A stretch of 64,000 nucleotides of DNA from Pyrenochaeta sp. MPI-SDFR-AT-0127. Lineage: Eukaryota > Ascomycota > Dothideomycetes > Pleosporales > Cucurbitariaceae. The stretch covers positions 434,001-498,000 of the forward strand of contig JAGTJM010000004.1 of the NCBI GenBank assembly GCA_020747015.1, in the 5' to 3' direction. Below are positions 1-11,600 of the stretch, one piece after another. The translations under genes were made by a program, and so were the position numbers. Under the pieces are notes generated by a model. The model did no database searches. It saw nothing but the letters and a program-made list of their open reading frames with translations, and was not told where the DNA came from. Positions within the stretch are counted from its first letter, which is position 1. Every line of letters starts with the position of its first letter.

Positions 1-477
1 GTGGGCGCGAGGGAGTGTGTCGACCCATTTCCTGACTGGCGAGAAGTTTAGGTTGGAGACGGGGAATGTAAATGGTGTGAGTGTGTAGTATGTATATGCT
101 GCTTCGATCCTGATTGCGCGGCACACGTGGAGAAGACAGGGCCAGATGTAGCGGGGCGGTTGGTCTCTTCTTCTCTCTACTGTTTGGCGGGGATGCTGGA
201 ATGCAGAGTATGGATCTAGAGCGTATGTGTAGATGACGGTTCGAAGCTCAGATGGTATTGTGGTCAGGGGACATGGCTTTGCCGGATTCAACGGTCTGAT
301 AGGATACAGGTCTGCATTGTAGATAATCGTCTGGCGATGCTCGATGGTTAGAGTTGAAGGCCGCTTGAGCTTTTTGGGTGTCGACTTTGGCGCTTCTGGA
401 TCACTGGCTCTTGATGACTTTGGGCTGGCCTTCAGCGTGGATGAAGCTGTGGGGCGAGCGTACGATGGTGTGGCCAT
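1..477 (-). CDS. F-box-like / DUF7730-type hypothetical protein, 3' end beyond window
   Basis: The minus strand is open from an ATG at 477 to the window edge (159 codons, no stop), so only the N-terminal part is visible. The first ~40 residues are low-complexity and rich in Ser, Pro and Lys. They are followed by TTIPSELRTVIYTYAL, the Leu/Pro-Ser-Glu-Leu-Arg-x-x-Ile-Tyr signature that opens many fungal F-box-like proteins of unknown function. Further on, LLHVCRAIRIEAAYTYY fits the second helix of the same family (L..VC+.IR.EA...YY). The gene is divergent from MLH1, with only 258 bp between the two start codons, so they share a promoter region. The family assignment rests on pattern recognition; the substrate or partner is unknown. 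Confidence 0.6.
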   Translation of the reverse strand, partial: MATPSYARPTASSTLKASPKSSRASDPEAPKSTPKKLKRPSTLTIEHRQTIIYNADLYPIRPLNPAKPCPLTTIPSELRTVIYTYALDPYSAFQHPRQTVERRRDQPPRYIWPCLLHVCRAIRIEAAYTYYTLTPFTFPVSNLNFSPVRKWVDTLPRAH

Positions 478-735
478 GTTTATCTACAAGTAACGACATT
501 GGCGGTGATATATATCAACAAATGTAGCTTGTATATAGAGAGTGTATGCCAAACTTAGAGTTTTGTTCAAAGTATGTTGGACGACGTTCTCTGCCTTATG
601 AAGTGGCTGACAAGCACGTGAGCACGCGATCAGTGGGGTCGCGTCACCCAATGTCGATTCCTGTTTCGCTCGATGCACACACCTCAATATCATCACCCCC
701 CTTTTTTCTCTCGTTGTTCAGCTTAATTTCGAGTC

Positions 736-3034
736 ATGGGAGATGACATGGAGATCTCATCGTCTCCGCGCGGCACAAAGCGAAAAGGCGATGATAGTTT
801 ACCGCTTCCGCCGCCACGCAGAATTAAAGCGCTTGCGCAGGACGTCGTCAACAAGATCGCTGCAGGAGAAATCATCGTCGCACCTGTCCACGCGCTAAAG
901 GAATTAATTGAAAATGCCGTTGATGCAGGGTCGACTGCTCTGGAAGTTTTGGTCAAAGACGGCGGGCTCAAATTGCTTCAAATCACAGATAATGGACATG
1001 GGATTGATGTACGTTGTGCAGCATGACAAAGAATCGCGTGTTAATCACTTAACCAGAAAGAAGACCTACCGATCTTGTGCGAGCGTTTTACTACCTCTAA
1101 ACTGAAAGCTTTCGAAGACCTAACGTCTATTGGCACGTATGGGTTCCGTGGGGAAGCGTTGGCGAGTATTAGCCACATTGCTCACCTGAAAGTCACGACG
1201 AGGACGAAAGAGTCGAGCTGTGCATGGGAAGCTCACTATGCTGATGGCAAGCTTGCAAGTCCGAAGCCTGGTCAGAGTGCAGAGCCGAAGCCCAAAGCAG
1301 GCCGGCCTGGAACGCAGATCACGGTAAGCCGAGAACCACCAGTTTTGATAGTGAAAGGTACTCATGTAATGGTAGGTTGAAGATTTGTTCTACAACGTTC
1401 CATCGCGTCGCCGAGCCTTCCGTTCTGCTAGCGAAGAGTACGCCAAAATTCTTGATCTTGTGGGGCGCTACGCGGTTCATTGTGTGGGCGTATCCTTTTC
1501 GTGCAAGAAAGCGAATGACAACTCCGGAAGTAGTGTGTCAGTGCCCGCTTCTGCCAGCATCAAAGATCGTATACGACAGATTCACGGCAGCACAGCAGCT
1601 AATGAGCTAGTGCCGTTGGACGTAGAGAATGACCGTTGGGGCTTCAAGTGCAGCGGCTGGGTTAGTAGTGCGAACTACAGTGCCAAACGAACAAACATGC
1701 TTCTGTTCATCAACCACCGGTCTGTCGAATCAGCCGTAATCAAGAAGAGCGTCGAGCAAACGTATGCAGCCTTTTTACCGAAAGGAGGTCACCCATTTTT
1801 TTACCTGAGCCTTGAGATCGAGCCACAACGAGTTGATGTCAACGTGCATCCTACGAAGCGAGAAGTGCACTTCTTGAATGAGGATGAGATAGTAGCTATG
1901 ATCTGTGATGCGATTCGTGAGAGCCTTAGCAAGGTTGATACGAGTCGATCGTTCATGACACAATCACTGCTTTCGAACCCAAAAGTCCCTTTTGCAACAC
2001 CCATGAAGCAGACGACACCAGCAACGCCAGTCACAGGCGATACGTTAGATCGGAGTGGCTTGAAAGCGCCCAGAACGGCTACTAGGAAGCCAAATGAAAA
2101 CAACCTTGTTCGGACGGACGCTTCAGCGCGCAAAATCACTTCCATGCTGCAGCCACAGCGATCAGTCGAAGAAGGTGATAACGAGGACGATGAGGTGGAC
2201 TACGAGCATACCGAGAAACAGCCAATGGCATGTCGCCTCACTTCAGTTAAAGAGCTTCGTGCGGAAGTGCGGGACGCCATGCACAATGACCTAACAGACA
2301 TCATCTCTACTCATACTTTCGTAGGTGTTGTAGACGAACAAAAGCGCATAGCGGCTATACAAGGCGGTGTTAAGCTCTTCCTTGTCGACTACGGCATGCT
2401 GTGCAATGAGTATTTTTACCAAGTCGGCCTCACAGACTTTGCAAATTACGGCTCGATTCGCTTCAATCCACCATTGCCTCTGTCCGACTTGCTCAAAGTA
2501 GCAGCAGAGCAGGAGAAGCAAAACGCAGGTGACGCAGCAGATGAAGTAGATTGGGATGAAGTAGTAGAGACTTCAAGAAACCACTTGATCGGCAAAGCCG
2601 CACTACTTGGCGAGTACTTCTCTATGGAGATCACGGCGGAAGGCGAATTGCGCTCAATCCCACTGCTAATGAAGGACTATACACCCTCAATGGCCAAGCT
2701 TCCCCAATTTCTGCTGCGCCTTGGTCCATACGTGGATTGGGAGAGTGAAAAAGGATGCTTTCAGACGCTATTGCGCGAACTTGCTTCATTCTATGTCCCA
2801 GAGAGCCTCCCACCAGAGCCCTCGGCAATAGGGGATGACGTGGGGAAGGGAAAACAGAAGACTGTGGAAGAGGATCCCGAGATTGCACTCAGGAGGAAGA
2901 AGCTGAGGAGAGCAATTGAGTATGCAATCTTTCCGGCATGCAAAGCGAGGCTTGTAGCAACGCAAGGTTTGCTCAAAGGGGTCATGGAGGTTGCGAATCT
3001 AAAGGGTCTCTACCGGGTGTTTGAAAGATGCTAG
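736..3034 (+). CDS. MLH1: DNA mismatch repair protein MLH1 (MutL homologue)
   Basis: Three exons: join(736..1008,1057..1323,1376..3034), giving 732 aa, close to the family's ~750. The introns are 48 and 52 bp, and both joins restore conserved MutL sequence (DNGHGID/KEDLPILCERFTTSKL and GTQIT/VEDLFYNVPSRRRAF). The N-terminal GHKL ATPase motifs are all present: KELIENAVDAG (about residues 55-65), DNGHGI, GFRGEALASI and GTQIT. A variable acidic linker leads to the C-terminal dimerisation domain, and the protein ends in FERC, the invariant MLH1 C-terminus whose Cys completes the endonuclease site of the PMS1 partner. It acts in the nucleus as MutL-alpha with PMS1 in post-replicative mismatch repair, and with MLH3 in meiosis. 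The usual N-terminal Arg-Pro-Ala of non-fungal MLH1 is replaced by IIVAPVHALKEL. ATG 736 is the first in-frame start. Confidence 0.95.
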
Positions 3035-3667
3035 ATTAGAAACACATCGTCTGCTCAAGCCAAATTCTATAATCCTTGCATGGATGCATGCGTGCTGGCT
3101 CTACCATATGCAGCCAACATCGTCGAAAAAGGCAGGTCCAAGCGCGATGCTCCAAACTCTCCCATTTGACGGTTCCCCGCACTACGTCAAGGTCCCAATG
3201 CGAACAAACCGAGACGGCGACTGAAGCTGCTCCTGCTGTCATTTAAGGTATACGTTGTACACGAGCATATTATAGTCAGCAACACGAACGGATACCGACG
3301 GCTGTGCAGTGGGAATCGAACGTCGTGAGTGGTCAGTTTCACAGCAAGCCGAGCCGAGTGGCCGAACCTCTGATATAAACAGTGACTACATGGTTCATTG
3401 AAGTAAGGCGGCGAAGATCAAGCCTTCTAGCGAGACCCCGTAGGGCGGGTGAGTCATCTTCGTGTACACTTGTATTCTGAAAGAATTGCGTGATGTGCAG
3501 GTGAGAGGGTGTATAAGAGTAAATTTCACCTAGCACTTCTGTTCTCGATATCAATCGCCTCAACCATTGACTTAACACCATACCACAGGAACTACGAATT
3601 CAAACACATTCCATTGTATTTCCACCAGAAATTATCTACTCCCAAATCCAACCCATATACATTCACC
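3035..3667. other. Intergenic region MLH1 / PEP mutase-like gene
   Basis: 633 bp with no supportable gene. It holds the MLH1 3' region and the promoter of the next gene. TATAAA occurs at 3374-3379, about 290 bp before the start codon, and a second TATAAG lies near 3512, so a long 5' leader is likely. The frame of the next gene stays open upstream to 3509, but the leader residues look non-coding. Confidence 0.5.
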
Positions 3668-4462
3668 ATGTCCTCCCAAAACGACATTGCCAAATCCTTC
3701 AAAGCCCTCCATAACCCCGGCACTCCCCTCATCGTCACAAATGTGTGGGACGCAATCACAGCAAAGATCATCGCCGAGCTCCCAAACACAAAGGCCATAG
3801 CAACAGCCAGCTACGCTGTCGCCGCCGCCGCCGGGCTCGCCGACGACGATCTAACCCTCGAAGTCAACCTGCGCGCCGTGGCGGCAATCGCAAAAGTAGC
3901 GCAGCAATTCAACAAGCCGCTTACCGTGGACTTCCAGGACGGCTTTGGCGACCAGCTCGAAGACGGGATTCGCCAGGTGATCAAGCTGGGAGCCGTGGGC
4001 ATCAATCTCGAAGACTTCAGCCGCGAGCTCAAGGGCCTGTATCCCATTTCCGACGCGCAGGATCGCATCCGCCGCGTCCTGAGAGTCGCTGAAGAAGAGG
4101 GCGTCCCCGATTTCGTGGTCAATGCACGCACAGATGCGCTCTTCGCTGGTGCAGATCTCTCTGAAGCTATCGCGCGTGGGAAGGCGTATCTTGCTGCTGG
4201 TGCGGCGAATATCTTCATCTGGGGAGGTCCGACGCGCAAGGGGTGGAGCAGGGAGGAAGTAGAACAGGCTGTCAAGGCGCTGGACGGGAAGTTGAATGTT
4301 ATCCTTATAAGGCTCGTGCCGGGAGGACTGAGTGTCAAGGAGTTGAGTGAGATTGGGGGAACTGGTGTAGCTAGGATCAGTGTGGGCCCGCAGTTGATGT
4401 TGAGGACGGCTGGGCTGATTGGAGAGGAGGCAAGTAAGATATTGGCGGGGGAGGGAATATAA
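3668..4462 (+). CDS. Isocitrate lyase / phosphoenolpyruvate mutase superfamily protein
   Basis: Single exon, 264 aa. I chose ATG 3668 (context CACC-ATG-T, protein MSSQNDIAKSF) over the upstream open frame because homologues begin with a similar helix followed by the LHNPGTPLIVTNVWDA strand. This is a TIM-barrel protein of the PEP_mutase/ICL group. TVDFQDGFGD (around residues 93-102) and GAVGINLEDF (around 117-126) carry the acidic Mg-binding residues, and VNARTDAL is a typical later strand. Members cleave or form C-C or C-P bonds next to a carboxylate (2-methylisocitrate lyase-like, oxaloacetate hydrolase-like, phosphonopyruvate chemistry). The sequence does not show which reaction this one performs, so the substrate is unassigned. 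No targeting signal is visible, so it is probably cytosolic. It is convergent with the next gene. Confidence 0.85.
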   Translation: MSSQNDIAKSFKALHNPGTPLIVTNVWDAITAKIIAELPNTKAIATASYAVAAAAGLADDDLTLEVNLRAVAAIAKVAQQFNKPLTVDFQDGFGDQLEDGIRQVIKLGAVGINLEDFSRELKGLYPISDAQDRIRRVLRVAEEEGVPDFVVNARTDALFAGADLSEAIARGKAYLAAGAANIFIWGGPTRKGWSREEVEQAVKALDGKLNVILIRLVPGGLSVKELSEIGGTGVARISVGPQLMLRTAGLIGEEASKILAGEGI

Positions 4463-4858
4463 TACGATATCGGGTGTCACGTCTGTGAGTTGGAATAGCG
4501 AAGATGTAAAGGTCTAGGGTAAATTGCAAGCACTGTAAAATTTACTAGCTACGCATATTGGAGAACGAATCCCTGCTGTTGTTCAGTGGGAACACTGACG
4601 TTCAGTTAAGAAAAACTGCGTAGCATAAGATATTTAAACCAACTTTACCATCAGCATATGACGATTGTCGTGTTGTCCTGTCCAATGATGGAAATAACAA
4701 GAAAAGGGGTATTGCGCTCATTACAGGGGGTATATTTCGAATCAAACTCCAGAGCCCCATCATATCATCGTCCACTGCTTCTTTCGTGTATTCTTCTCTT
4801 CGTGATGTCGTTCATGATTGTGCTGAATTAGCCCAGCTGACATATTTAGATGCGTTAC
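4463..4858. other. Convergent 3' intergenic region
   Basis: 396 bp between two convergent genes, AT-rich in the first part. No ORF, RNA gene or repeat seen; presumably it holds both 3' UTRs. Confidence 0.5.
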
Positions 4859-6133
4859 TTAAAGATCAGGATCCTCCTCAGTCGAGAGGTCCGGCTCTGA
4901 CAGGCATTCTTTTAGTTGTATCATCCTGTTGCGACAATGGATGACGAAAATTGCGACAGCCAGCGAGTTCCAGACATCGTAGCCCTCCTTGCCGAAGTCG
5001 AACATAGCAATGAGTCGCAACTGAGCCTGCTCCTGTTCCTCCGTTGGCGGAGCATAGCTGACAAATGCCATGACTGTGTGAGATGCTGTTACACCATAAA
5101 GAGTTGGAACCTCGGGGGACAAAGGAGCTCGTTGACCTTCAGGTGATTCAATGTGGATGGCATCTTGCCATCGTGCGTGAAGGTCGCCAAGTTTCTGGAT
5201 CATTTTCCGTTCTCCTTCGGAGGCGTGGACGTTTGTAGCCCATGTGACTGTTTCAAATAGCGGCAGATTGGCCCAGAGGTGCTCGACGTCCCCATCTTTC
5301 ATAGCCCACTTGGTATATTTCTGTACCGCACGTTTGATTTGATATTGCGGAGTTCGCTTCGGCGCCCGAGTGTGCCAGGCATCGCGAGCAAGGCTGCCCA
5401 GGTCAAACAAGTTACCAAGTGCAAGTTGCGCTGTTCAAATGTTAGTTTTTCTAACCTCACTTCTCAGAAATGAACTCCACTCACCATGGTAGTCAGCACC
5501 AAAAGCAGGTCTAATGAATGCTTTGTCGAGCTTTGCAGTGAAGAGATCCTCGGGCAGCGTCTCAAAATCGTCAATCCAGTCGATGGGTAGAATAGGCTCA
5601 AAGCCGCGCAGCCCAAGCTTTTGAAAGAGGAAAACGGCATCTTCGGACCAGCCAGCATCTCGGAGCTCACGGCCCTGTTTCTCCCGCCTTCGTCTCTCTT
5701 TATCGACATTGATCTTCTTGGACTGGTTCATATACGCTCCGTCGTCTACCACCATGGTATCCTCATTGGCGTCTACCTCGTCCGCGGAGGATCCAGCCTT
5801 GTCGTAGCTTATTGAGACGGGCGACTCGGGGAGTAGAGTGTCACCTTCCAAGTCGTCATGCGACGGCCCTGCCGAGGTAGGAGGTGATGGAGGCAGCAGC
5901 GTCGCGTCGATGTCGCTATGCGGGCTTGGTGTACGCGTGTGCCAGATCTTGACACGCGAAGCTGGGCTCATCTCTCGTGTGTCTGGTGTTGCAAGTTTAT
6001 TTTGATGTGGGGTCTTGACGTGAGAGGGTAGCGCTGGGACCTTGAAGTTGAAGGGCTTCTCGCGCCGTTGAACGGTCTTTCGAGGGCTAATATAGTTCCA
6101 GAAGCGATCCGAGACGTCGCGGAGGAACGCCAT
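4859..6133 (-). CDS. Conserved fungal hypothetical protein, two exons
   Basis: complement(join(4859..5430,5485..6133)), 406 aa. The 54-bp intron has a GTGAGT donor and an AACAG acceptor, and joins FGADYH to AQLALGNLFDLGSLARDAW in phase. I do not recognise a named domain. Residues 1-135 are low-complexity and rich in Ser, Pro and Asp, with a basic start (MAFLRDVSDRFWNYISPRK). A Lys/Arg-rich helical segment (about 136-160, KKINVDKERRRREKQGRELR) precedes a structured second half with many aromatic residues and an acidic tail. The split between a disordered N-terminus and a folded C-terminus suggests a nuclear or scaffold protein, but that is conjecture. It is divergent from deoxyhypusine hydroxylase. 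Confidence 0.75.
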
Positions 6134-6653
6134 GCTGTTGGTGGAATTCGCAGCCGTATCGCGACGTGCTTGAGTTGTAGAATGTCCGTGGTGTTGATGC
6201 TTGGGGTGAGAGACGTGCCTTATGCCTTCCTTTGACCGAGTATCAAAAGTGTATGTGTGGAGTCGTGGCGGTGAAGGTTACGGTGAAGCAGTCTTGTTCG
6301 ACCCGTTCAGCGGGCCAATAGTAGTATCTTTGTCCCGGTTTCGTCAGCAGTCTTTCGGCGTCTGGTGCCAAAGAAGACAAGGCCGCAGAGTCATTGTTGT
6401 CGCAAAGCTTGGACCTCTGATGAATGGATGGCTGGCGTGGCTGGGTTTAGCTGCATCTTGGCCGCTGCAGGGGAACGCGGTCACATGCAGACTAACTTGA
6501 TCCGGTCGAGGCTGGCAAATCTTATCAGATCATCTCTGACCCCCACCATTTCTCTTCTGGAACCCCGCCAAAAAAAGTTGAGCCTCGATTCTGGCCGACG
6601 ATCGCGAATCTGACCAGGCCGCTGTCACACCTGATTTCTAAAGCACGTACAAA
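6134..6653. promoter_or_regulatory. Divergent promoter region, unknown gene / LIA1
   Basis: 520 bp between divergent start codons. It must hold both promoters; no single element stands out and no additional ORF is supported. Confidence 0.45.
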
Positions 6654-7689
6654 ATGGCAGCCATAGAGCAAGATACACAAGTCCCCACCCTCCGCAAGAT
6701 CCTGACGTCCGAGTCTGAGCCCCTCGCACGTCGCTTTCGTGCGCTTTTCTCTCTCAAGCACCTTGCCTCCCTGCAGCCACCCACCACACAGACTGTACCC
6801 GCAATCGAAGCTATCGCAGCCGCGTTTGGATCACCGTCAGCCCTCCTGAAGCATGAGTTGGCATATTGTCTGGGACAGTCGCGACATGACGCTGCTATTG
6901 CGCCGCTGAGAGGTGTATTGGAAGACAAGGAGGAAGATTCCATGTGCAGGCATGAGGCTGCCGAGGCACTCGCAGCATTGGGTGACAAGGGGAGTTTGAA
7001 TTTGTTGAAGGAGTTAAGGGATGATATCAAGGAGGTGGATGTGGTCAGGGAGACGTGTGACATTGCTGTTGACCGCATCGAGTGGGAGCATGGGCTACAG
7101 AAGGAGAAGGAGACATTGAAGAAGAGGTTTGCAAGTCTTTCTACCGGATCGACCCAAGACTGACAAGAACAGTGATTTCACATCCATCGACCCTGCGCCA
7201 CCACTGCCCCAGAGCACAGAGAAACCGTCAATAGAAGAGCTCGAAAAGACGCTCCTTGACACATCACTGCCACTTTTCCAGCGCTACCGAGCCATGTTCG
7301 CCCTGCGCGATCTTTCCTCGCCTCCAGACCTGCCCACCGCCGTTCCGGCTGTTCATGCGCTAGCTCGTGGGTTTAGCGATCCATCTGCGCTCTTCCGCCA
7401 CGAAATTGCATTCGTCTTCGGCCAACTCTCCCATCCTGCATCCATCCCTAGTCTGACAGAGGCGCTGAGCAATACAAAGGAAGCCAGCATGGTCCGCCAT
7501 GAGGCTGCAGAGGCGTTGGGCAGCCTGGGCGACGAGGAAGGCGTGGAAGACACTTTGCGTAGGTTCTTGAATGACCCAGAACAGGTGGTTCGCGATAGTG
7601 TAATTGTGGCGCTCGACATGGCCGAGTTCGAGAAGAATGGAGAAGTCGAGTATGCGATTGTTCCTGGGACACAAGCGGTTGTGGCTTAG
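6654..7689 (+). CDS. LIA1: Deoxyhypusine hydroxylase
   Basis: join(6654..7126,7173..7689), 329 aa, the usual length for the family. The 46-bp intron (donor GTTTGC, branch CTGAC, acceptor AACAG) joins ...ETLKK to SDFTSIDPAPPLPQ in phase; without it the two halves sit in different frames. The protein is a HEAT-repeat dimer of repeats with four His-Glu metal-binding pairs: H67-E68, H100-E101 in RHEAAEAL, H234-E235 in RHEIAF, and H267-E268 in a second RHEAAEAL. These hold the di-iron centre that hydroxylates deoxyhypusine on eIF5A, the last step of hypusine formation; the enzyme is cytosolic. All eight ligands are present, so it should be active. It is convergent with RPA12, with 83 bp between the stop codons. 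Confidence 0.95.
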
Positions 7690-7772
7690 AATGGCTGCTT
7701 AGTGGCTGCATGCATGGGGCGTTCAAGGTACAGGAAGCAAAATAGAGCAAAATGACGGGTCGTATCTGTATC

Positions 7773-8254
7773 TCAGTTGTTCGTGTTCCACCTGTAGGAT
7801 ATCATTTAGCACAAGATCAACGCAATCGCGAGTCGTGATTACATACTTATGGCCGCACTCGCACTCGTAGAAGACTGTCGTGCCTTCGTCGGCGCCTCTG
7901 AGCTGCTGAGTGTAATAGCGAACCTGAGGAAGACCGCATTTTTCGCACGGAAGATCGATAACACTCGTGGTCTGAATCTCTCCCTCGCCAATGGTCTGCA
8001 CTTCGGAACGCTTAGCACGCAAAGCAGACGGAAAAGCAGTAGGCTTTGATTGCGTGATGACCGTCTTCGAGGATATGTCTGGAGGCAACAAATCAATTTT
8101 TTGCTGTTCAACATTTGGTGAAACATGGTAAGTGCATACCTTTGCAGGAAGCACCGCAGACGGCACAGGTCAGAATAGCATTCTGCTTGCCGGCGCTACC
8201 GTCAAGCAGGTTGCCGCAGTCATTGCAAAAGACGAGTGAGCCGATTGCGGACAT
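7773..8254 (-). CDS. RPA12: DNA-directed RNA polymerase I subunit Rpa12 (A12.2)
   Basis: complement(join(7773..7791,7847..8078,8140..8254)), 121 aa (yeast: 125). Intron 1 (61 bp) and intron 2 (55 bp, GTATGT donor) are needed: read through, the frame loses both ends. With them the protein starts MSAIGSLVFCNDCGNLLD and ends CGHKWNTNN, the family C-terminus. The N-terminal zinc ribbon uses C10, C13, C30 and C33. The central linker contains SKPTAFPSALRAKRS. The C-terminal TFIIS-like ribbon has CEKCG at 83-87 and the catalytic acidic loop RGADEGTTVFY, which reaches the polymerase active site for RNA cleavage and termination. The second knuckle reads C-E-C-G rather than the common CxxC (see findings). 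It is divergent from the Scc2 gene. Confidence 0.93.
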
Positions 8255-8622
8255 GGTGGGTAGAACAACACGTCGAATGTTTGGTGCAACTGTATGAGAA
8301 TGGAGGAAAAAAGTGACAGGGCATCGCGGACTTTGCGGGGAGCTCTTCCGCGGCTTATAGCGCTAGATGGATGCGGCAGGCGGTCAGGCGCGCCAAAATT
8401 GTCACCTCCCATATCGTCACCACACGCATCCTATGCGATGAAGGACAGGCATTGCGTTACCCGTAATATAGGCGCATTTCTTGCTTGACTGTCACCCTTT
8501 TCCCAGGATGATGCGCTACCCCATACCGCCATAGCGCTTCCTTGAATCCCCCGGCTGAACAACAACCGTCCCACAACCCACCGGCCTACTCTTGCGCTCT
8601 CTTAGATCCCCACAAGCACACC
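8255..8622. promoter_or_regulatory. Divergent promoter region, RPA12 / SCC2
   Basis: 368 bp between the start codons of RPA12 and the Scc2 gene. Holds both 5' regions; no further ORF is supported. Confidence 0.45.
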
Positions 8623-11600
8623 ATGGCTGGATATGAAAATGGCAACTGGCATAATGCCCTTGGGGGTGGGCTGCCTTACAGACGGCCACCAACGGTGGAC
8701 GAGGCTTTGCCGTACTCGCCCTTTACCTCAATAATCCCCTTCTCGCCAGGTAAGTAACCCGCCGGGGCTTCCACCTCTTACTTGAGAATATATTTCTCAT
8801 TTGTATTTGAGTAGAAGATTAATATTTGGTAGACATTATCCCGTTTCCGACCGCTGAACCCCCTACTCCACCCTCTACCCTGAACCAAGACCAACAGAAT
8901 GCTGCGAACAAGGCAGTAGGCATCTTGAACAATGAGATCCGGGGCCAGTCTACCGCGCAGCACCTAAACGCCACTCTCAATCAACTTCGAGACTTACTTC
9001 AACGAGACAAGCTACCCGAATAGTAAGTTAAGTCGGCTGCCGCAGCGAAACCCCAGAACTAATCATTCCCAGTAACTTCAAACCAATGCCGCAGCTGGCT
9101 ACACCTCCACCAGAGAGTCCACAGAATGAGATAAATGGCTCAGCCTCCACTAAGGCACCGTCATTGAGTCCCTTCGCAAGCATGCTTCTCAAACAGACAG
9201 ACGTGAGCTTCGCACGTAGGTTTCTTTGTCACTTTGTTGTGTTACCCTCTAACAAAGCCAGCGTTTGGCGTCCGAACACCCGATCGACCTCGGAAAGACT
9301 CTGCTCCCACAAGGCAAGCTGCCCCTCCATCGCAGGCTCGAACCGCCGTCCAAGCTCCACCCGCGACACCCAATGGCAAAGTCTACGCTCCAACCGCAAG
9401 CATTCCATACTCGTCTAGCGCTCTGTCGTCTGCTCCCAGCAGTACACCCGCTCGACCTAATGGCCCGACTGTAATGATAAAACCCAAGTCAGTTCGACAC
9501 GAAGAATATCAACGATACGATACTATCGACACTCCCGAGAGCTCAACACAGAAGAAAAAGGTAGATCAACGCGACGAGGGTGGTGCCACAGTCCTGAGAC
9601 CTCATGAACGAGAGATTGCCGACAGGAAAACCGGAGAACTCCGATTCCTTGTAGACAGTCTTTCTGAAGACAAGGACGATCTCGACGGTTCTGATAACTT
9701 CATGAGAGTCAGTACAGCCGACGGAGAGTTCAACCTACTCAAATCACGACCCATGGACACCCTCTCCGAGAAAATGTCTAATGTAGTCAACCTTGGTCGT
9801 TTTGCCGCGCTTCCTGTAGACCTCGTTATGCAGATTCAGTCACTATTACATCCGACTGTCACCTGTACCTCCAAGAATGGACTTTTCCTACAAGAAGAAG
9901 GCTCATCAGAGTTGTCTGAGAGTATTGAGACAGCAAAGTTTGCGCTAAAAGCATCGAAGCTCTTGCTGGAGACAATGATCGAAGGGCGTGATGATTACCG
10001 CATGCGACGCGAAGAGATCATCGACATCATTATCGACCTCATCAAGCTAATCAAAGATGCTTGCATTGTTCCGATTGTCCAATCTCGGAGGTCGGGGGCT
10101 TCCGAAGATTTATTCAGCGCAGCATCAGGTCAAAAGAAAGAGCTCCAAGCGGTCCTTCGCTTGTGTGGGAGCGTACTGAGCCGTTTCGCGACCTTGATCG
10201 GCAAGTACAACCTATCAGACCGAGCACTCAACACTCTGGAGTACCTGACGCTTGAACTTCTCGTTGAGCAAAATAGCGACCACGAAAAGGATTCGATATT
10301 TACCATTGCAAGATTTGAGCAATTTCGTCAAAAGGCCATGGATGTCCTTGCGCAGATATTCGCTCGACACACCGAGCAACAAAAGTCCATCCTTAACGGC
10401 ATTTTCAGCAATCTTGAAAAGCTCCCCGACAAAAAGGCGAGCGCTAGGCAATTCAAATCAGCACGAGAAGTGCCCATCATGACCATTTCCGCACTCTTCA
10501 TGCGATTTGTGCAGGTGGCTGCAACGAACAAAGAACGAGAGAAGACACCCGCGACCACTGATGCGGCTGAAGAAACACTGGAAGAAGATGGCAGTGATTA
10601 TGAGCCAGGAGTCTCAGCTTCGAAGAAAGGGAGAGGGACTAATAAAAGCGCGGGTTCTCCCACTCAAATTGCTCTGCATTTGACCAACAATGCCAACCAA
10701 ATTGCAGCTCACATTGCCGGTTCACTTATCGAAAGAGCTTCGAACGTCTCAAAAACGGGCGACAAACCATTCCGGAACCTCTTGGATCTTTTCATCGACG
10801 ATTTCTGTAATGTGCTCGGTTCGCCTGAGTGGCCAGCTGCGGTTATGCTACTTTTGCAGCTGCTTTCGCGCATGTATAACATCCTCCAGGGCGAGCAAGC
10901 AGCAAAGCAATCGGTAGTTGATAAGGACATGGCTCTCACAACAATGGCGAGGATCGGCTGCGGCGTTATCGACTTCAAGCATGGTCTGAAGCAGCTGAAA
11001 CGCAGGTTGGACACATCCCAGTCTGATCTGTCATCGAAGCTGGACCGTCTGGTTGACGATGCTCTGAATGATGACAGCAGAGAGAAAATACATGATGCAG
11101 ATCTTCTTGCGTTTGACGGCCCGTATCGGATCATCATTGAATCGTTGAGTGACTATCTAGACCTTCGTCCAAGTCAAGACGATCCACATCTTCAATCAGT
11201 AAGCGGATGTCATCTCAGCTCATGGCTTGCCGCAGTTATCAAAGCTTTTCCAGAGCAAGACCAGGATGACCGTCCGCTAGCAGTCAAAGACGTACAGCAG
11301 CACCTTGAGTCTATCATCATGGACCCCAAATGGCTTGCACAAAAATTGTAAGTTTCCACCAATCTATCATGCTTTCTCCTTGCTAACAAGTTTGCTAGCA
11401 AATTTGAAGCTGTTTCTGATGTCCAGAGTAAACTCGCTGCTGGTATCGTCACACTGCAGAGCCAGGTTTGCCGATTCCTTCCGCGAATGGTCAATGTCAT
11501 GGTGCTCTATACTCGAGACAAGAATTCTTCAAAACTTCGGTCGAGAGGTATCACAGGCCTCGAGCAGTTGATCGACAAGGACCCCCGAGTCATCGGTGAG

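Noticed and set aside
3309..3365. tRNA-like pieces: GGGAATCGAAC (T-loop complement) and GCCGAGTGGCC (D-arm of tRNA-Ser/Leu)
   Set aside because: They lie on opposite strands, the T-stem does not pair, and no acceptor stem or anticodon arm can be built around either.
3811..4480. Long minus-strand ORFs (175 and 209 codons) over the PEP mutase-like gene
   Set aside because: Antisense shadows of a GC-rich coding region; no motif and composition mirrors the real gene.
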